Source: Prochlorococcus sp. AG-676-L21 (GTDB lineage Bacteria > Cyanobacteriota > Cyanobacteriia > PCC-6307 > Cyanobiaceae). From it: a DNA stretch of 42,832 nt. The stretch covers positions 1 through 42,832 of the forward strand of contig QCUA01000011.1 of NCBI GenBank assembly GCA_003210915.1. The letters run 5' to 3'. The translations under genes and the position numbers were made by a program. The notes below the pieces were generated by a model. It had not been told where the DNA came from and did not search any database. It worked only from the letters and a program-made list of their open reading frames with translations. Position 1 is the stretch's first letter; every line of letters starts with the position of its first letter. Of this stretch, positions 16,246-25,326 are shown piece after piece.

Positions 16246-17208
16246 TTACAAGCTTGAAAAAGGATTACTTGGCATCTTTTTCAAACACTTTTGAGAAGCT
16301 TCTTGAAGCATTCCAAATTCTTTTTTGTTTAAGTTCCATTTAAAAACATTCGATATATCAATAACTTGAGACCTTTTTCTCATGCCTACAAGAGGTATGG
16401 CTCCCTGATAACAACACCAATTGATTGCTACTTGAGCTTGTGAAACTGATCTTGAAACAGCAATCTTTTTAAGACATCTCCTTAATTCAACACTTGATTT
16501 TTTATAGTTTTTAAAAATCAAACTACGTAGAAAAGAGTTTTGCTTATCTTCATCTTTTTCAGGATCCATACATAGTATTCCAAAAGATAAAGGACTATAG
16601 GCTAAAAAATCAATATCATTATTTTCACAAATTCTTTTTACATTTGTATGTTTTAAGAAATCTGGAGATAATAAAGAAAACTGAATTTGAACACTTTTAA
16701 CTTTCTTATCTCTTTTTGATAAGTATTGAATTATTTTCTTTAATCTTTGGGGTCCAATATTTGATAATCCAATTTGAAAATTAAAACCTTGATCAATTAA
16801 ATCACAAAGATTATTTAATAATTGTAATTCTTGCCAAGGATTATATTTTGCGGTTGACCAATGTATTTGAACTATATCTAATTTATTATTTAATCTGTCT
16901 AAACTTTTGAGATAGGGTTTGGTGAAACCTTTATTCCCCAATCTCCATGGATAAGGAGCAAGCTTTGTTGCTATTTGAACTCGTTTTTTTTGAAAAGCAG
17001 GAGTATCTAGTAAAAATTTCCCTAAAAGTTCTTCACTTCTTCCATTAAGTTTTCCAGTTCCATAAGAATCTGCACTGTCAATTAAGTTAAAACCTCTTTT
17101 TAACGCTTCTTTATAAGTCTCACGTAAATCATCATCATTAGTAATTTGATAGTCCCAAAAAACTTGATTTCCCCAAGACCATGTTCCTAGTCCAATTCTT
17201 TTTTTCAC
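16246..17208 (-). CDS. Aldo/keto reductase
   Basis: A 320-residue NADPH-dependent oxidoreductase of the aldo/keto reductase family. Visible are the start M-K-K-R-I-G-L-G-T-W-S-W-G-N, D-S-A-D-S-Y-G with the catalytic Asp and Tyr, A-T-K-L with the catalytic Lys, V-Q-I-H-W with the catalytic His, and I-G-L-S-N. The cofactor segment A-Y-S-P-L-S-F-G-I-L and the C-terminal A-I-N-W-C-C-Y-Q-G-A-I-P-L-V-G-M-R are also present. The catalytic tetrad is complete. The substrate cannot be told from sequence. It is divergent from the ParA-like gene across 151 bp. Confidence 0.93.
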   Translation of the reverse strand: MKKRIGLGTWSWGNQVFWDYQITNDDDLRETYKEALKRGFNLIDSADSYGTGKLNGRSEELLGKFLLDTPAFQKKRVQIATKLAPYPWRLGNKGFTKPYLKSLDRLNNKLDIVQIHWSTAKYNPWQELQLLNNLCDLIDQGFNFQIGLSNIGPQRLKKIIQYLSKRDKKVKSVQIQFSLLSPDFLKHTNVKRICENNDIDFLAYSPLSFGILCMDPEKDEDKQNSFLRSLIFKNYKKSSVELRRCLKKIAVSRSVSQAQVAINWCCYQGAIPLVGMRKRSQVIDISNVFKWNLNKKEFGMLQEASQKCLKKMPSNPFSSL

Positions 17209-17359
17209 TTACTATTTTTTAAACATACTTTTAAGATTAGTCAAAACTATATATTCCACAAAAGAGTATTGAGGAAATATAAGTTTTAAAACTTTTCAAA
17301 TAATTACCTATTGACATTAAGAAATTATTCTCCAAAGTAAGGAAAATATTAGTAAAAAA

Positions 17360-18031
17360 TTGTTTATTACTGTTTGCGGTCAAAAAGGAGGTGTTGCTAA
17401 AACTTGCACAAGTATTCACCTTGCAAGTGTATGGCATTCTGAAGGCAAAAAGGTATGTATAGTTGATGCTGATAAAAACAGATCAGCATTAGCCTACTCA
17501 TCCAGAGGAAATCTTCCATTTCCCGTTTTTCCAGTTAGTTCAGCCGCAAAAGCCTCCAGATCCTCCGAAATTGTTATTACTGATGGTCAGGCAAGCAGTG
17601 ATACAGAAGAACTTAAACATCTTGCATACGGATCAGATTTAGTTATTTTACCCACAACCGCAAAAGCAAGGTCTGTTGAATTAACTGTTGAATTAGCCAG
17701 CTTATTAAATACTTTAAAAGTTAACCATGCAGTCATAATTGTAAAAGTAGATTTTAGACAACAAAAAGCAGCTCAACAAGCTAAGGCAGCGTTAGAAAAT
17801 TTCGGTTTACACGTTTTTGATACATTTATTCCTTTACTTTCAGCATTTGATAAAGCAGAAGCATCTGGAAATGCAGTATTTGAAGCTGTAGACGATTTAG
17901 GAAGATCAGATCCTCGTCGAATGACGGGCTGGTCTGCCTACTGTTCCATTGCATCTCAAATTCCATGCCTGATTTCGAAGCACTCATCCGACACCAACAA
18001 CTTAAACAACCAACAACTAATCAGCGCTTAA
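17360..18031 (+). CDS. ParA/MinD-like ATPase
   Basis: A 223-residue P-loop ATPase of the ParA/Soj superfamily, which positions DNA or other cargo. The deviant Walker A is at the N-terminus (G-Q-K-G-G-V-A-K-T), followed by V-D-A-D-K-N-R-S-A; P-T-T-A-K and the C-terminal S-A-F-D-K-A also fit. The usual Walker-A-prime D-x-D-P-Q-G is D-A-D-K-N-R here and the switch II motif is D-G-Q-A-S, so it belongs to a short, orphan branch. No parB is nearby. The start is TTG 17360, with no good ribosome site, and no ATG precedes the P-loop. Bases 17838-17905 are the source of the copy found in the broken methyltransferase. The next ORF overlaps its 3' end by 67 nt. Confidence 0.88.
   Translation: MFITVCGQKGGVAKTCTSIHLASVWHSEGKKVCIVDADKNRSALAYSSRGNLPFPVFPVSSAAKASRSSEIVITDGQASSDTEELKHLAYGSDLVILPTTAKARSVELTVELASLLNTLKVNHAVIIVKVDFRQQKAAQQAKAALENFGLHVFDTFIPLLSAFDKAEASGNAVFEAVDDLGRSDPRRMTGWSAYCSIASQIPCLISKHSSDTNNLNNQQLISA
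17838..17905 (+). repeat. 68-bp segment of the ParA-like gene, copied in inverted orientation at 14893-14960
   Basis: This is the probable source copy. Its frame is intact here and encodes conserved ParA C-terminal residues, with normal coding sequence on both sides (I-P-L-L before, S-D-P-R-R-M-T-G-W after). Confidence 0.95.
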
Positions 18032-18207
18032 AAGTAGTTGATTCTCCTGATTTTGAAATAGAAAATGGAGAAAACTCACAAATCATGCAACCCAAGATAT
18101 TTAATTATTTTATTGGAAGTTTTATTGGTTCTGTAATAGGAACTATTTCAATCCTCTTTCTTTACATAAACGAATATTTACCAATTGAGCTGCTAAAAAT
18201 TAAGTAG
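17965..18207 (+). CDS. Small one-span membrane protein overlapping the ParA-like gene
   Basis: An 80-residue frame with ATG at 17965, shifted one frame from the ParA-like gene and overlapping its last 67 nt. The N-terminal 40 residues are polar (M-P-D-F-E-A-L-I-R-H-Q-Q-L-K). Residues about 46-70 form a clear membrane segment (Y-F-I-G-S-F-I-G-S-V-I-G-T-I-S-I-L-F-L). It ends overlapping the convergent argJ by 8 nt. The predicted helix lies in DNA that is otherwise non-coding, which supports a real gene. It could anchor the ATPase or be independent. Not recognised. Confidence 0.62.
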   Translation: MPDFEALIRHQQLKQPTTNQRLKVVDSPDFEIENGENSQIMQPKIFNYFIGSFIGSVIGTISILFLYINEYLPIELLKIK

Positions 18208-19438
18208 TGTATTCACTATTTATTTCAACGTACTTTTTAGACAAATCACAACCCCAAGCAGTTCCTTTTTCTGAACCAGAATTAAGATTAAGAGCTATAG
18301 ATACTATATCCTCAACTAAATATTTACCATTCATTCTTGTTTGCATGTAATTGGCAACTTTTTTGGAATCATATTTATTTAACTTACCCTTTTTCAAAAT
18401 CTGAAAGTCTCCAATATATAAATCAAGGACATCTAATTTAAAATCAATTCCAGAATTACCAGCAGCTGAAATAATTCTGCCCCAATTTGGATCACAACCA
18501 TGAATTGCAGTTTTTACCAATGAAGAATTACATATAGATTTCGCTATTTTAATTGCATCTGAATTATTCTTGGCTCCCTCAACCAAAACCTCTAGCAAAC
18601 AATTTGCGCCTTCTCCATCTCTAGCGATATTTTTTGCCAAACTCTGGCATACAATATCAATTCCTGATTGAATCTTTGATAAAAATTTCTTATCAATTTT
18701 TTTTCCTGAATTTATTCCTATAAAGGCATCATTAGTACTTGTCTCTCCATCCACGGAAATAGCATTAAAAGACTTTTTAACAGCAATAGAAATCATGTTG
18801 TCCCATTCTTCTTTATCAACACCAACATCACATGTAAGAAAGGCCAACATAGTAGCCATATTCGGATAAATCATTCCTGATCCTTTTGCGAAGCCAGATA
18901 TCTTTACCTTTCTACCTTCAATAAATGTTTCTATAGTTATTTTTTTGTCAACTAAATCAGTAGTTAAAATAGCTTCTGCAGCATTCTGTAAACTATTTGT
19001 TTTTAACTCCTTGACCAAATTAGGCAAATTATCAATTAAATTTTTTATTTGAATCGGGATACCAATTACACCAGTTGAGCACATTAAAACTTCTTCTTCA
19101 TTTATTCCTAATAATTGTGAGACCTCCTTCGTAGCAAACAAAGTATGTTGAATACCAATATCCCCTGTACAGGCATTTGCTTGTCCGGAGTTTATTAATA
19201 TTGCTCTTATAAGACCTGAAGACTTTTTAATCCTTTGTTCACAAATATCTACACAGGATGCTCGAACTATTGATTGTGTAAACAAACCACTACAAATGCT
19301 ATTTTCTGGGGCTAATATTAAGGCCAAGTCTTTCTTATTAGAATCCTTTAATCCTGCAGCGATCCCTGCGAAAGAAAAACCATCAGGCTTTTCTTCACCA
19401 TCACTCACAAATGACCAATTAGTCTCAAGCTGAATCAA
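18200..19438 (-). CDS. argJ: Bifunctional ornithine acetyltransferase / N-acetylglutamate synthase
   Basis: ArgJ moves the acetyl group from N-acetylornithine to glutamate in the cyclic arginine pathway. The 412 residues match the family length. The self-cleavage site is visible as N-M-A-T-M-L-A-F (about residues 192-199): the bond before the second Thr is cut to form two chains and that Thr is the nucleophile. Other motifs: G-F-S-F-A-G-I-A-A-G-L at the N-terminus, N-S-G-Q-A-N-A-C-T-G, V-D-G-E-T-S-T-N-D and H-G-C-D-P-N-W-G-R-I. The start M-I-Q-L-E is reasonable. It overlaps the convergent small ORF by 8 nt and is divergent from coaE. Confidence 0.96.
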   Translation of the reverse strand: MIQLETNWSFVSDGEEKPDGFSFAGIAAGLKDSNKKDLALILAPENSICSGLFTQSIVRASCVDICEQRIKKSSGLIRAILINSGQANACTGDIGIQHTLFATKEVSQLLGINEEEVLMCSTGVIGIPIQIKNLIDNLPNLVKELKTNSLQNAAEAILTTDLVDKKITIETFIEGRKVKISGFAKGSGMIYPNMATMLAFLTCDVGVDKEEWDNMISIAVKKSFNAISVDGETSTNDAFIGINSGKKIDKKFLSKIQSGIDIVCQSLAKNIARDGEGANCLLEVLVEGAKNNSDAIKIAKSICNSSLVKTAIHGCDPNWGRIISAAGNSGIDFKLDVLDLYIGDFQILKKGKLNKYDSKKVANYMQTRMNGKYLVEDIVSIALNLNSGSEKGTAWGCDLSKKYVEINSEYTT

Positions 19439-19512
19439 TCTTTTTTATAAATTAAATTCATAATAACTATTCTTTCTATTAAAACACTGCAATATAGATT
19501 CTTATTAAATTT

Positions 19513-20127
19513 ATGAGCATCCACCCAAAATTAAACAATAAACAACGAAGAGTAGGTCTTACTGGAGGTATTGCAAGTGGAAAATCTACTATAGCTAACT
19601 ACATAAAAGAATATATAGACATTCCAATATTGGATGCAGATCAATATTCAAAAGAACTAATCAAGCCGAAAAGTAATTGCTATAAGAAAATTATCGCTTA
19701 TTTTGGACCTCAAATAGTTGATCAGCATTCTTCAGAAAATAAAATAAACAGGGCATTATTAAAAAAAATTATTTTCGAAAATTCTAAACATAGAAAATGG
19801 GTTCAAAATCTTCTTCATCCATTAATAAAAGAAAAAATGATAGAAAAATGTAATCAATTTGAAAAAAATAAAATTCTACTTTTAGTTATACCTTTGCTGT
19901 TTGAAGCAAAATTTACTGATATTTGTACAGAAATATGGTTAGTAAAATGCCCAAAAGAAGTCCAAAAGAAAAGACTTATGAAAAGAAATATAATCAGTGA
20001 AAATGAGGCTGAGAAAATTATAAATCTTCAATTAAATTTTGAAGATAAATCTAAATTTTCAGATGTAATTTTAGACAATTCAGATAATAAACAGTTATGG
20101 AAGAATACAATACAAAAACTTGTCTAG
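19513..20127 (+). CDS. coaE: Dephospho-CoA kinase
   Basis: Catalyses the last step of coenzyme A synthesis, ATP-dependent phosphorylation of dephospho-CoA. At 204 residues it has standard length. The P-loop is G-L-T-G-G-I-A-S-G-K-S-T (about residues 15-26). It also has L-D-A-D, H-P-L-I and V-I-P-L-L-F-E, and the lid Q-K-K-R-L-M-K-R-N. The ATG at 19513 is suitably placed before the P-loop. Its stop lies 3 nt from the stop of convergent gatB. Confidence 0.95.
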   Translation: MSIHPKLNNKQRRVGLTGGIASGKSTIANYIKEYIDIPILDADQYSKELIKPKSNCYKKIIAYFGPQIVDQHSSENKINRALLKKIIFENSKHRKWVQNLLHPLIKEKMIEKCNQFEKNKILLLVIPLLFEAKFTDICTEIWLVKCPKEVQKKRLMKRNIISENEAEKIINLQLNFEDKSKFSDVILDNSDNKQLWKNTIQKLV

Positions 20128-20130
20128 AAA

Positions 20131-21603
20131 TTAACTATTTAGTTTTTCTGAAATGAGTTTATTAGCAAGTTTGGGATCTGCTTTACCTTTAGTTTTTTTC
20201 ATCAGCTGTCCTACAAAAAAACCAAGGAGTTTAGTTTTTCCCTCTTTAAAAGATTTAACTTCTTTAGGATATTCAATGATAAGTTCTTCAATAATAGGCA
20301 AAATGCTTGCAGAATCAGATATCATCGCCAAGCCTTTTTCTTGAACTACCTTTTGTGGAGAAATATTATCCTGAATTAATTCTGGTAAGATTTCTTTTGC
20401 TATTTTTCCACTAATAACTTTCTTAGAAATCATATTAATCATCTCTGCAAGGTTAATAGGGCTAAGCTTTAATTCAGCAAAACTTTGTTTATTTGATTTC
20501 AAATAACCAACAATATCACTTGTTATCCAATTTGATGCGAGTTTAGGATCGGCTCCATTTGCTACGGTCTCTTCAAAGAAGTTTGCCATAAAAACGTCAT
20601 CCGAAATAACTCTTGAATCATATGGTGACAAACCTAATTCTTTGACATATTTTTGTCTCTTCTTAGAAGGTAATTCGGGCAATTCATTAAGCCATTGATC
20701 CTTTTGTTCTTTTGATATTTCAATTGGGCCAAGATCGGGGTCTGGGAAATATCTATAATCACTACTGCCCTCTTTTAATCTCATACTTTTTGTTAATTGT
20801 TTAGCTTCATCCCACAGCCTAGTTTCTTGATAAATTTCTCCTCCATTCTCATAGACATCAATTTGTCTTTCTATTTCATACTCACAAGCCTTTTGAATAG
20901 CAGAGAAAGAATTCATATTTTTTATTTCAACTTTGGTCCCGAAAGGGGCGTTAGGGCCTCTCCTAACTGAAATGTTTACATCGCACCTTAGTGAGCCCTC
21001 TTGCATATTTCCGTCTGAAACACCAAGGTATCTAACAGTTCTTCTTATTTCTGAAGCATATTCTGATGCCTCTCTACCTGTCCTAATGTCTGGTTTACTT
21101 ACGATCTCAACGAGTGCTATACCTGCGCGGTTGTAATCAACCAATGAATATTTAGAGCCAGCCAATCGATCGCTTCCTACATGAACTAACTTACCAGCAT
21201 CTTCTTCCATATGAAGTCTTTCTATACCGATTTTTTTTAAGTAAGTTTCTTTATCTTTTTCTGCTATTTCAACTTCTAGCCAGCCATTTTCTGCTAAAGG
21301 TTCATCGAATTGAGAGATTTGATAGTTTTTAGGTAAATCAGGGTAAAAGTATTGTTTTCTATCAAATTTACAATGTTCTGCCACATTTAAATTTAAAGCT
21401 AGAGAAGTTTTTACTGCATACTCTAAAACAGTCTTATTTAAAACAGGGAGAGTTCCTGGTAAACCACAAACAACAGGATCAATATGAGTATTAGGTTCAT
21501 CACCAAAAGCTGTTGATGCAGATGTAAATATTTTGCTTTTAGTATTAAGCTGGACATGGGTTTCTAAACCGATCACAGCTTCCCAAGGTTCTAAATTTTT
21601 CAT
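20131..21603 (-). CDS. gatB: Asp/Glu-tRNA amidotransferase subunit B
   Basis: Part of the GatCAB complex that turns Glu-tRNA-Gln (and Asp-tRNA-Asn) into the correct amide form. At 490 residues it has normal length. Family motifs: W-E-A-V-I-G-L-E-T-H-V-Q-L, C-G-L-P-G-T-L-P-V, K-F-D-R-K-Q-Y-F-Y-P-D-L-P-K-N-Y-Q-I-S-Q and M-E-E-D-A-G-K. Further on it has G-S-L-R-C-D-V-N-I-S-V and Y-R-Y-F-P-D-P-D-L. The C-terminal YqeY-like tail domain ends with K-G-K-A-D-P. No partner gat genes are close by, as is usual in cyanobacteria. Confidence 0.97.
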   Translation of the reverse strand: MKNLEPWEAVIGLETHVQLNTKSKIFTSASTAFGDEPNTHIDPVVCGLPGTLPVLNKTVLEYAVKTSLALNLNVAEHCKFDRKQYFYPDLPKNYQISQFDEPLAENGWLEVEIAEKDKETYLKKIGIERLHMEEDAGKLVHVGSDRLAGSKYSLVDYNRAGIALVEIVSKPDIRTGREASEYASEIRRTVRYLGVSDGNMQEGSLRCDVNISVRRGPNAPFGTKVEIKNMNSFSAIQKACEYEIERQIDVYENGGEIYQETRLWDEAKQLTKSMRLKEGSSDYRYFPDPDLGPIEISKEQKDQWLNELPELPSKKRQKYVKELGLSPYDSRVISDDVFMANFFEETVANGADPKLASNWITSDIVGYLKSNKQSFAELKLSPINLAEMINMISKKVISGKIAKEILPELIQDNISPQKVVQEKGLAMISDSASILPIIEELIIEYPKEVKSFKEGKTKLLGFFVGQLMKKTKGKADPKLANKLISEKLNS

Positions 21604-21683
21604 TATTAAATATTCCTCTCTTAATCTTATTGGATATAAGGTAAAAGAGGATCAAAACATATCTAAATTATAAAAATAATTAA

Positions 21684-22787
21684 ATGGAATCAGAAACTAA
21701 AAATACAATTTTAATTATTGGTGGAGGATTAATAGGTTTATCTATTGCTTATGAATTTGCTCGTAATAAATTTAAAGTTGAAGTTTTAAGCAAAAACAGA
21801 AGCGAATCTGCTGGATTCGTTGCAGCAGGAATGCTAGCCACCCATGCTGAGGGACTTGAAGATGAATTATTCATATTTGGACAACAAAGTCAAAATTTAA
21901 TTCCAGAATGGATTAAAAATATCGAACAAGATAGTGGCATTGATTGTGGTTTAAAAAAATGTGGAATAGTAGTACCGTTTGAAAATTTAAAAAAATTGAA
22001 GAAATTCAAAACTTATAAATATGGCAAATATTTAAATCAGAAAAACCTAAAGAAAGAAATCAGTGGAATAAATACAAATTGGGAGCATGGATTACTTTTT
22101 GAACAAGACGGCCAAATAGATAATAGAAGGAGGCTTATGCGTGCACTTGAGCGTGCATGTTCTTTGCATGGGGTCAAGTTCCAAGAAGGAGCAGATGTAA
22201 AAGAATTAATCTTAGAAAAGAATAAAATTCTTGGTGCAAAAGTTTTAAACGCTACTGGAGAAATAAAAAATATTTTTAGGGAAAAAATAATTTTATGCTG
22301 CGGTGCTTGGAGTAAAAAAGTTTTAAATAACTTACCTATCTTTCCTGTAAAGGGACAAATGCTTTCAATACAAGGTCCAGAAAATTCTATTAAAAGAGTT
22401 CTTTTTGGTCCTAATACTTACTTAGTTCCTAGAGATGATGGTCTTATAGTAGTTGGAGCAACCGTTGAAGATGAGGCCGAATTTAATCAAGGAAATACAC
22501 CAAAGGGCATAAATCAACTTCAAGAGGGTATTAAATCTTTATTACCAGAAGCATTAAACTGGCCACAAATGGAACATTGGTGGGGGTTCAGGCCTTGTAC
22601 ACCTGACTTCAAGCCCATAATTGGAAAAACTCAAATCGTCAATCTTTATGTAGCCACCGGACATTACAGAAATGGTGTACTCTTTTCAGCAATTACAAGC
22701 GATATTATGTTCAAATTAATTCAAGAAAAAACTCTCAACAATATTGAAACTACTTTCCTTAAAAAATTTAGTTTTAATAGATTTTAA
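21684..22787 (+). CDS. thiO: FAD-dependent glycine oxidase ThiO (DadA-like)
   Basis: A 367-residue flavoenzyme of the DAO family. The N-terminal dinucleotide fold is I-I-G-G-G-L-I-G-L-S-I-A-Y-E-F. A-A-G-M-L-A fits the glycine oxidase branch. G-Q-M-L-S-I ... N-T-Y-L-V-P-R-D-D-G-L-I-V-V-G-A-T-V-E-D and W-G-F-R-P-C-T-P-D-F-K-P-I-I-G match ThiO, which makes the imine of glycine for the thiazole ring of thiamine. The C-terminal F-A-T/G-H-Y-R-N-G-V-L substrate loop is present as A-T-G-H-Y-R-N-G. It converges with ndk, with 12 nt between stops. A different amino-acid oxidase role is possible but less likely. Confidence 0.88.
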   Translation: MESETKNTILIIGGGLIGLSIAYEFARNKFKVEVLSKNRSESAGFVAAGMLATHAEGLEDELFIFGQQSQNLIPEWIKNIEQDSGIDCGLKKCGIVVPFENLKKLKKFKTYKYGKYLNQKNLKKEISGINTNWEHGLLFEQDGQIDNRRRLMRALERACSLHGVKFQEGADVKELILEKNKILGAKVLNATGEIKNIFREKIILCCGAWSKKVLNNLPIFPVKGQMLSIQGPENSIKRVLFGPNTYLVPRDDGLIVVGATVEDEAEFNQGNTPKGINQLQEGIKSLLPEALNWPQMEHWWGFRPCTPDFKPIIGKTQIVNLYVATGHYRNGVLFSAITSDIMFKLIQEKTLNNIETTFLKKFSFNRF

Positions 22788-22799
22788 ATATAAATTTCT

Positions 22800-23258
22800 T
22801 TAATTTTCTGCTCGCCATTGAGAATCAGAAGTCTCCCAATCACATATTTCATCCTGATCAAACCATAAATTTATCTCAAATTTTGCAGTTTCTTCTCCAT
22901 CTGAACCATGAATTATATTTCTACCTATATCAATAGCTAAATCTCCTCTTATAGTGCCAGGTTCAGCCTCAAGTGGTTTTGTAGCCCCAATTAATTTTCT
23001 TGCGCTTAAGATTACCCCTTCTCCTTCCCAAATCATCGCAACCACAGGACCACTTGATATAAAGGCGACTAAATCTTTAAAAAAAGGTCTTTCTCTATGT
23101 ACCCCATAATGGTCTTGAGCAAGTTGCTTTGATGGAATTAATTGTTTTAAACCTATCAATTTAAAGCCTTTTTTTTCAAACCTTCCAATAATCTCTGAAA
23201 CATATCCTCTCTGAACTCCATCTGGTTTAATTGCAAGAAACGTTCTCTCTTTGATCAT
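22800..23258 (-). CDS. ndk: Nucleoside diphosphate kinase
   Basis: Transfers the terminal phosphate between nucleoside triphosphates and diphosphates through a phospho-histidine. At 152 residues it is standard. Motifs: [16 protein letters not shown]-x-x-[22 protein letters not shown] and the active site N-I-I-H-G-S-D. The terminal segment [12 protein letters not shown] resembles other cyanobacterial copies. It is divergent from speA over 121 bp. Confidence 0.97.
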   Translation of the reverse strand: MIKERTFLAIKPDGVQRGYVSEIIGRFEKKGFKLIGLKQLIPSKQLAQDHYGVHRERPFFKDLVAFISSGPVVAMIWEGEGVILSARKLIGATKPLEAEPGTIRGDLAIDIGRNIIHGSDGEETAKFEINLWFDQDEICDWETSDSQWRAEN

Positions 23259-23379
23259 TTAATTAGTAATCACTCTATGTATATTCTTCTTTTAGGTGGT
23301 AACTTGGCAAGTAATCATTAAAATAAAAGATATTGTTTTGAGTAATTTTCAAAAACTTATATAAATCACAAAACTAAAA

Positions 23380-25326
23380 TTGACCGATTTTGATACAAAA
23401 AAATTAAATAAAAATTGGACTATAGAAGATAGTATTTCTACTTATGGTATTGATAAATGGGGAGAAAAATATTTTTCAATTAATTCAGATGGCAATATAT
23501 CGATAAGCCCAAATAGAAAATCCAAAAAAAAAGTCGATCTTTTTAAACTTGTTAAGGAATTTAAAAGTAGAGAAATCAATACTCCCTTAATAATAAGATT
23601 CAACGACATTTTAAAAGACCGAATTACGGAATTAAATAATGCCTTCTGCCAAGCTATAGAAACTTATAACTATAAAAATATTTATCAAGGAGTTTTTCCT
23701 ATTAAATGTAATCAGCAAAAAAATGTCTTGGAAAAAATCATTGAATATGGGGACCCTTGGAATTTTGGTTTAGAAGTAGGAAGTAAATCAGAATTATTAA
23801 TTGGATTATCAATCCTAGAAAATCAAAAATCACTTTTAATTTGTAATGGATATAAAGATAAAAAGTATATTGAGACTGCAATATTAGCCAGAAAACTTGG
23901 TAAACAGCCAATTATAGTTATTGAACAAAGAGATGAAGTTAAAAGAATTATAGAAGCTGTAAAAGATCTCAAAGCAACCCCCATACTTGGAATTAGATCA
24001 AAATTATCAAGTAAGAGTAGTGGGAGGTGGGGTAAATCAGTGGGAGATAATTCCAAATTTGGATTATCAATTCCAGAAATAATGCTAACAATAAAAGAGC
24101 TCAAAGAAGCAAATCTAATAAATGAAATGAAGTTGCTGCATTTCCATGTTGGAAGCCAAATCAGTGATATATCAGTAATAAAAGATGCATTACAAGAAGC
24201 TAGTCAAATATTTGTTGAACTATCTAAGTTAGGAGCACCAATGAAATATATAGATGTTGGAGGCGGCTTAGGAATAGACTTCGATGGAACTAAAACGTCT
24301 TCCAATACTTCGACAAATTATTCTCTTCAAAACTACGCAAATGACGTGATTGCAACAGTAAAAGATTCATGTGAAGTAAATAATATTCAACATCCAATCA
24401 TAATCTCAGAAAGTGGTAGAGCGATAATTAGTCATTGTTCAGTTTTAATTTTTAATATTTTAGGGATAAGTCATGTCAGCTCCCAAGTCAAAGTATCCGA
24501 TCAAAAAAAACAATCATTAATCATCACAAATCTGATAGAAACCCTTAATCAGCTAAAGAATCTTAGAGATAAAAAAGAAGATTTATCTAAAATAATAGAA
24601 TTATGGAATGACGCTAAAAAATTTAAAGAGGATTGCTTAGTCGCTTTTAGATTAGGATTTGTTTGTTTGGAAGAACGTGCGTATGCGGAAGAACTTACAT
24701 GGGCTTGTGCAAAAGAAATTGCAAATCAATTGGAGAGTGATGAAATTAACCATCCAGATTTATCTGAAATAACCGACACGCTTGCATCAACATATTACGC
24801 AAATATATCAGTTTTTAAATCTATTCCTGATACCTGGGCAATTAATCAAGTTTTTCCAATTATTCCAATTCATAGACACTTAGAAGAGCCCTTTTGTAAG
24901 GGAAACTTTGCGGATTTAACTTGTGATTCTGATGGCAAGCTGAATAATTTTATTGACAATGGAAAGATTAAATCACTTTTAAATTTACATCCTCCAGAAA
25001 AAAATAATGATTATTTAATAGGAATCTTTATGGCAGGAGCATATCAAGAAGCATTAGGGAATTTCCATAATTTATTTGGAAATACAAATGTTATTCATAT
25101 TGATATAAATGAAGATAATTCTTATAAAATCAAAAGCATTATTAAAGAAAATTGCAAATCAGAAATTTTAGAGTTATTAGATTACAGTTCAGATAATTTA
25201 GTTGAATCAATAAGAGTCAATACTGAATCTGCCATCAAGAATAAAACTTTGACTATTCAAGAAGCACGAAAGTTAATTGACCAAATAGAAACCAGTTTAA
25301 GAAAAAGTAGTTACTTATCAGAATAA
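23380..25326 (+). CDS. speA: Biosynthetic arginine decarboxylase
   Basis: PLP enzyme that decarboxylates arginine to agmatine, the entry to polyamines. At 648 residues it has the size of the SpeA family. The PLP lysine lies in [17 protein letters not shown], the glycine-rich phosphate loop [12 protein letters not shown] and the C-terminal [14 protein letters not shown] are also present. The frame opens with TTG 23380 ([12 protein letters not shown]); no ATG is available before the W-T-I-E-D-S family start. Its 3' end overlaps convergent alaS by 16 nt. Confidence 0.95.
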   Translation: MTDFDTKKLNKNWTIEDSISTYGIDKWGEKYFSINSDGNISISPNRKSKKKVDLFKLVKEFKSREINTPLIIRFNDILKDRITELNNAFCQAIETYNYKNIYQGVFPIKCNQQKNVLEKIIEYGDPWNFGLEVGSKSELLIGLSILENQKSLLICNGYKDKKYIETAILARKLGKQPIIVIEQRDEVKRIIEAVKDLKATPILGIRSKLSSKSSGRWGKSVGDNSKFGLSIPEIMLTIKELKEANLINEMKLLHFHVGSQISDISVIKDALQEASQIFVELSKLGAPMKYIDVGGGLGIDFDGTKTSSNTSTNYSLQNYANDVIATVKDSCEVNNIQHPIIISESGRAIISHCSVLIFNILGISHVSSQVKVSDQKKQSLIITNLIETLNQLKNLRDKKEDLSKIIELWNDAKKFKEDCLVAFRLGFVCLEERAYAEELTWACAKEIANQLESDEINHPDLSEITDTLASTYYANISVFKSIPDTWAINQVFPIIPIHRHLEEPFCKGNFADLTCDSDGKLNNFIDNGKIKSLLNLHPPEKNNDYLIGIFMAGAYQEALGNFHNLFGNTNVIHIDINEDNSYKIKSIIKENCKSEILELLDYSSDNLVESIRVNTESAIKNKTLTIQEARKLIDQIETSLRKSSYLSE

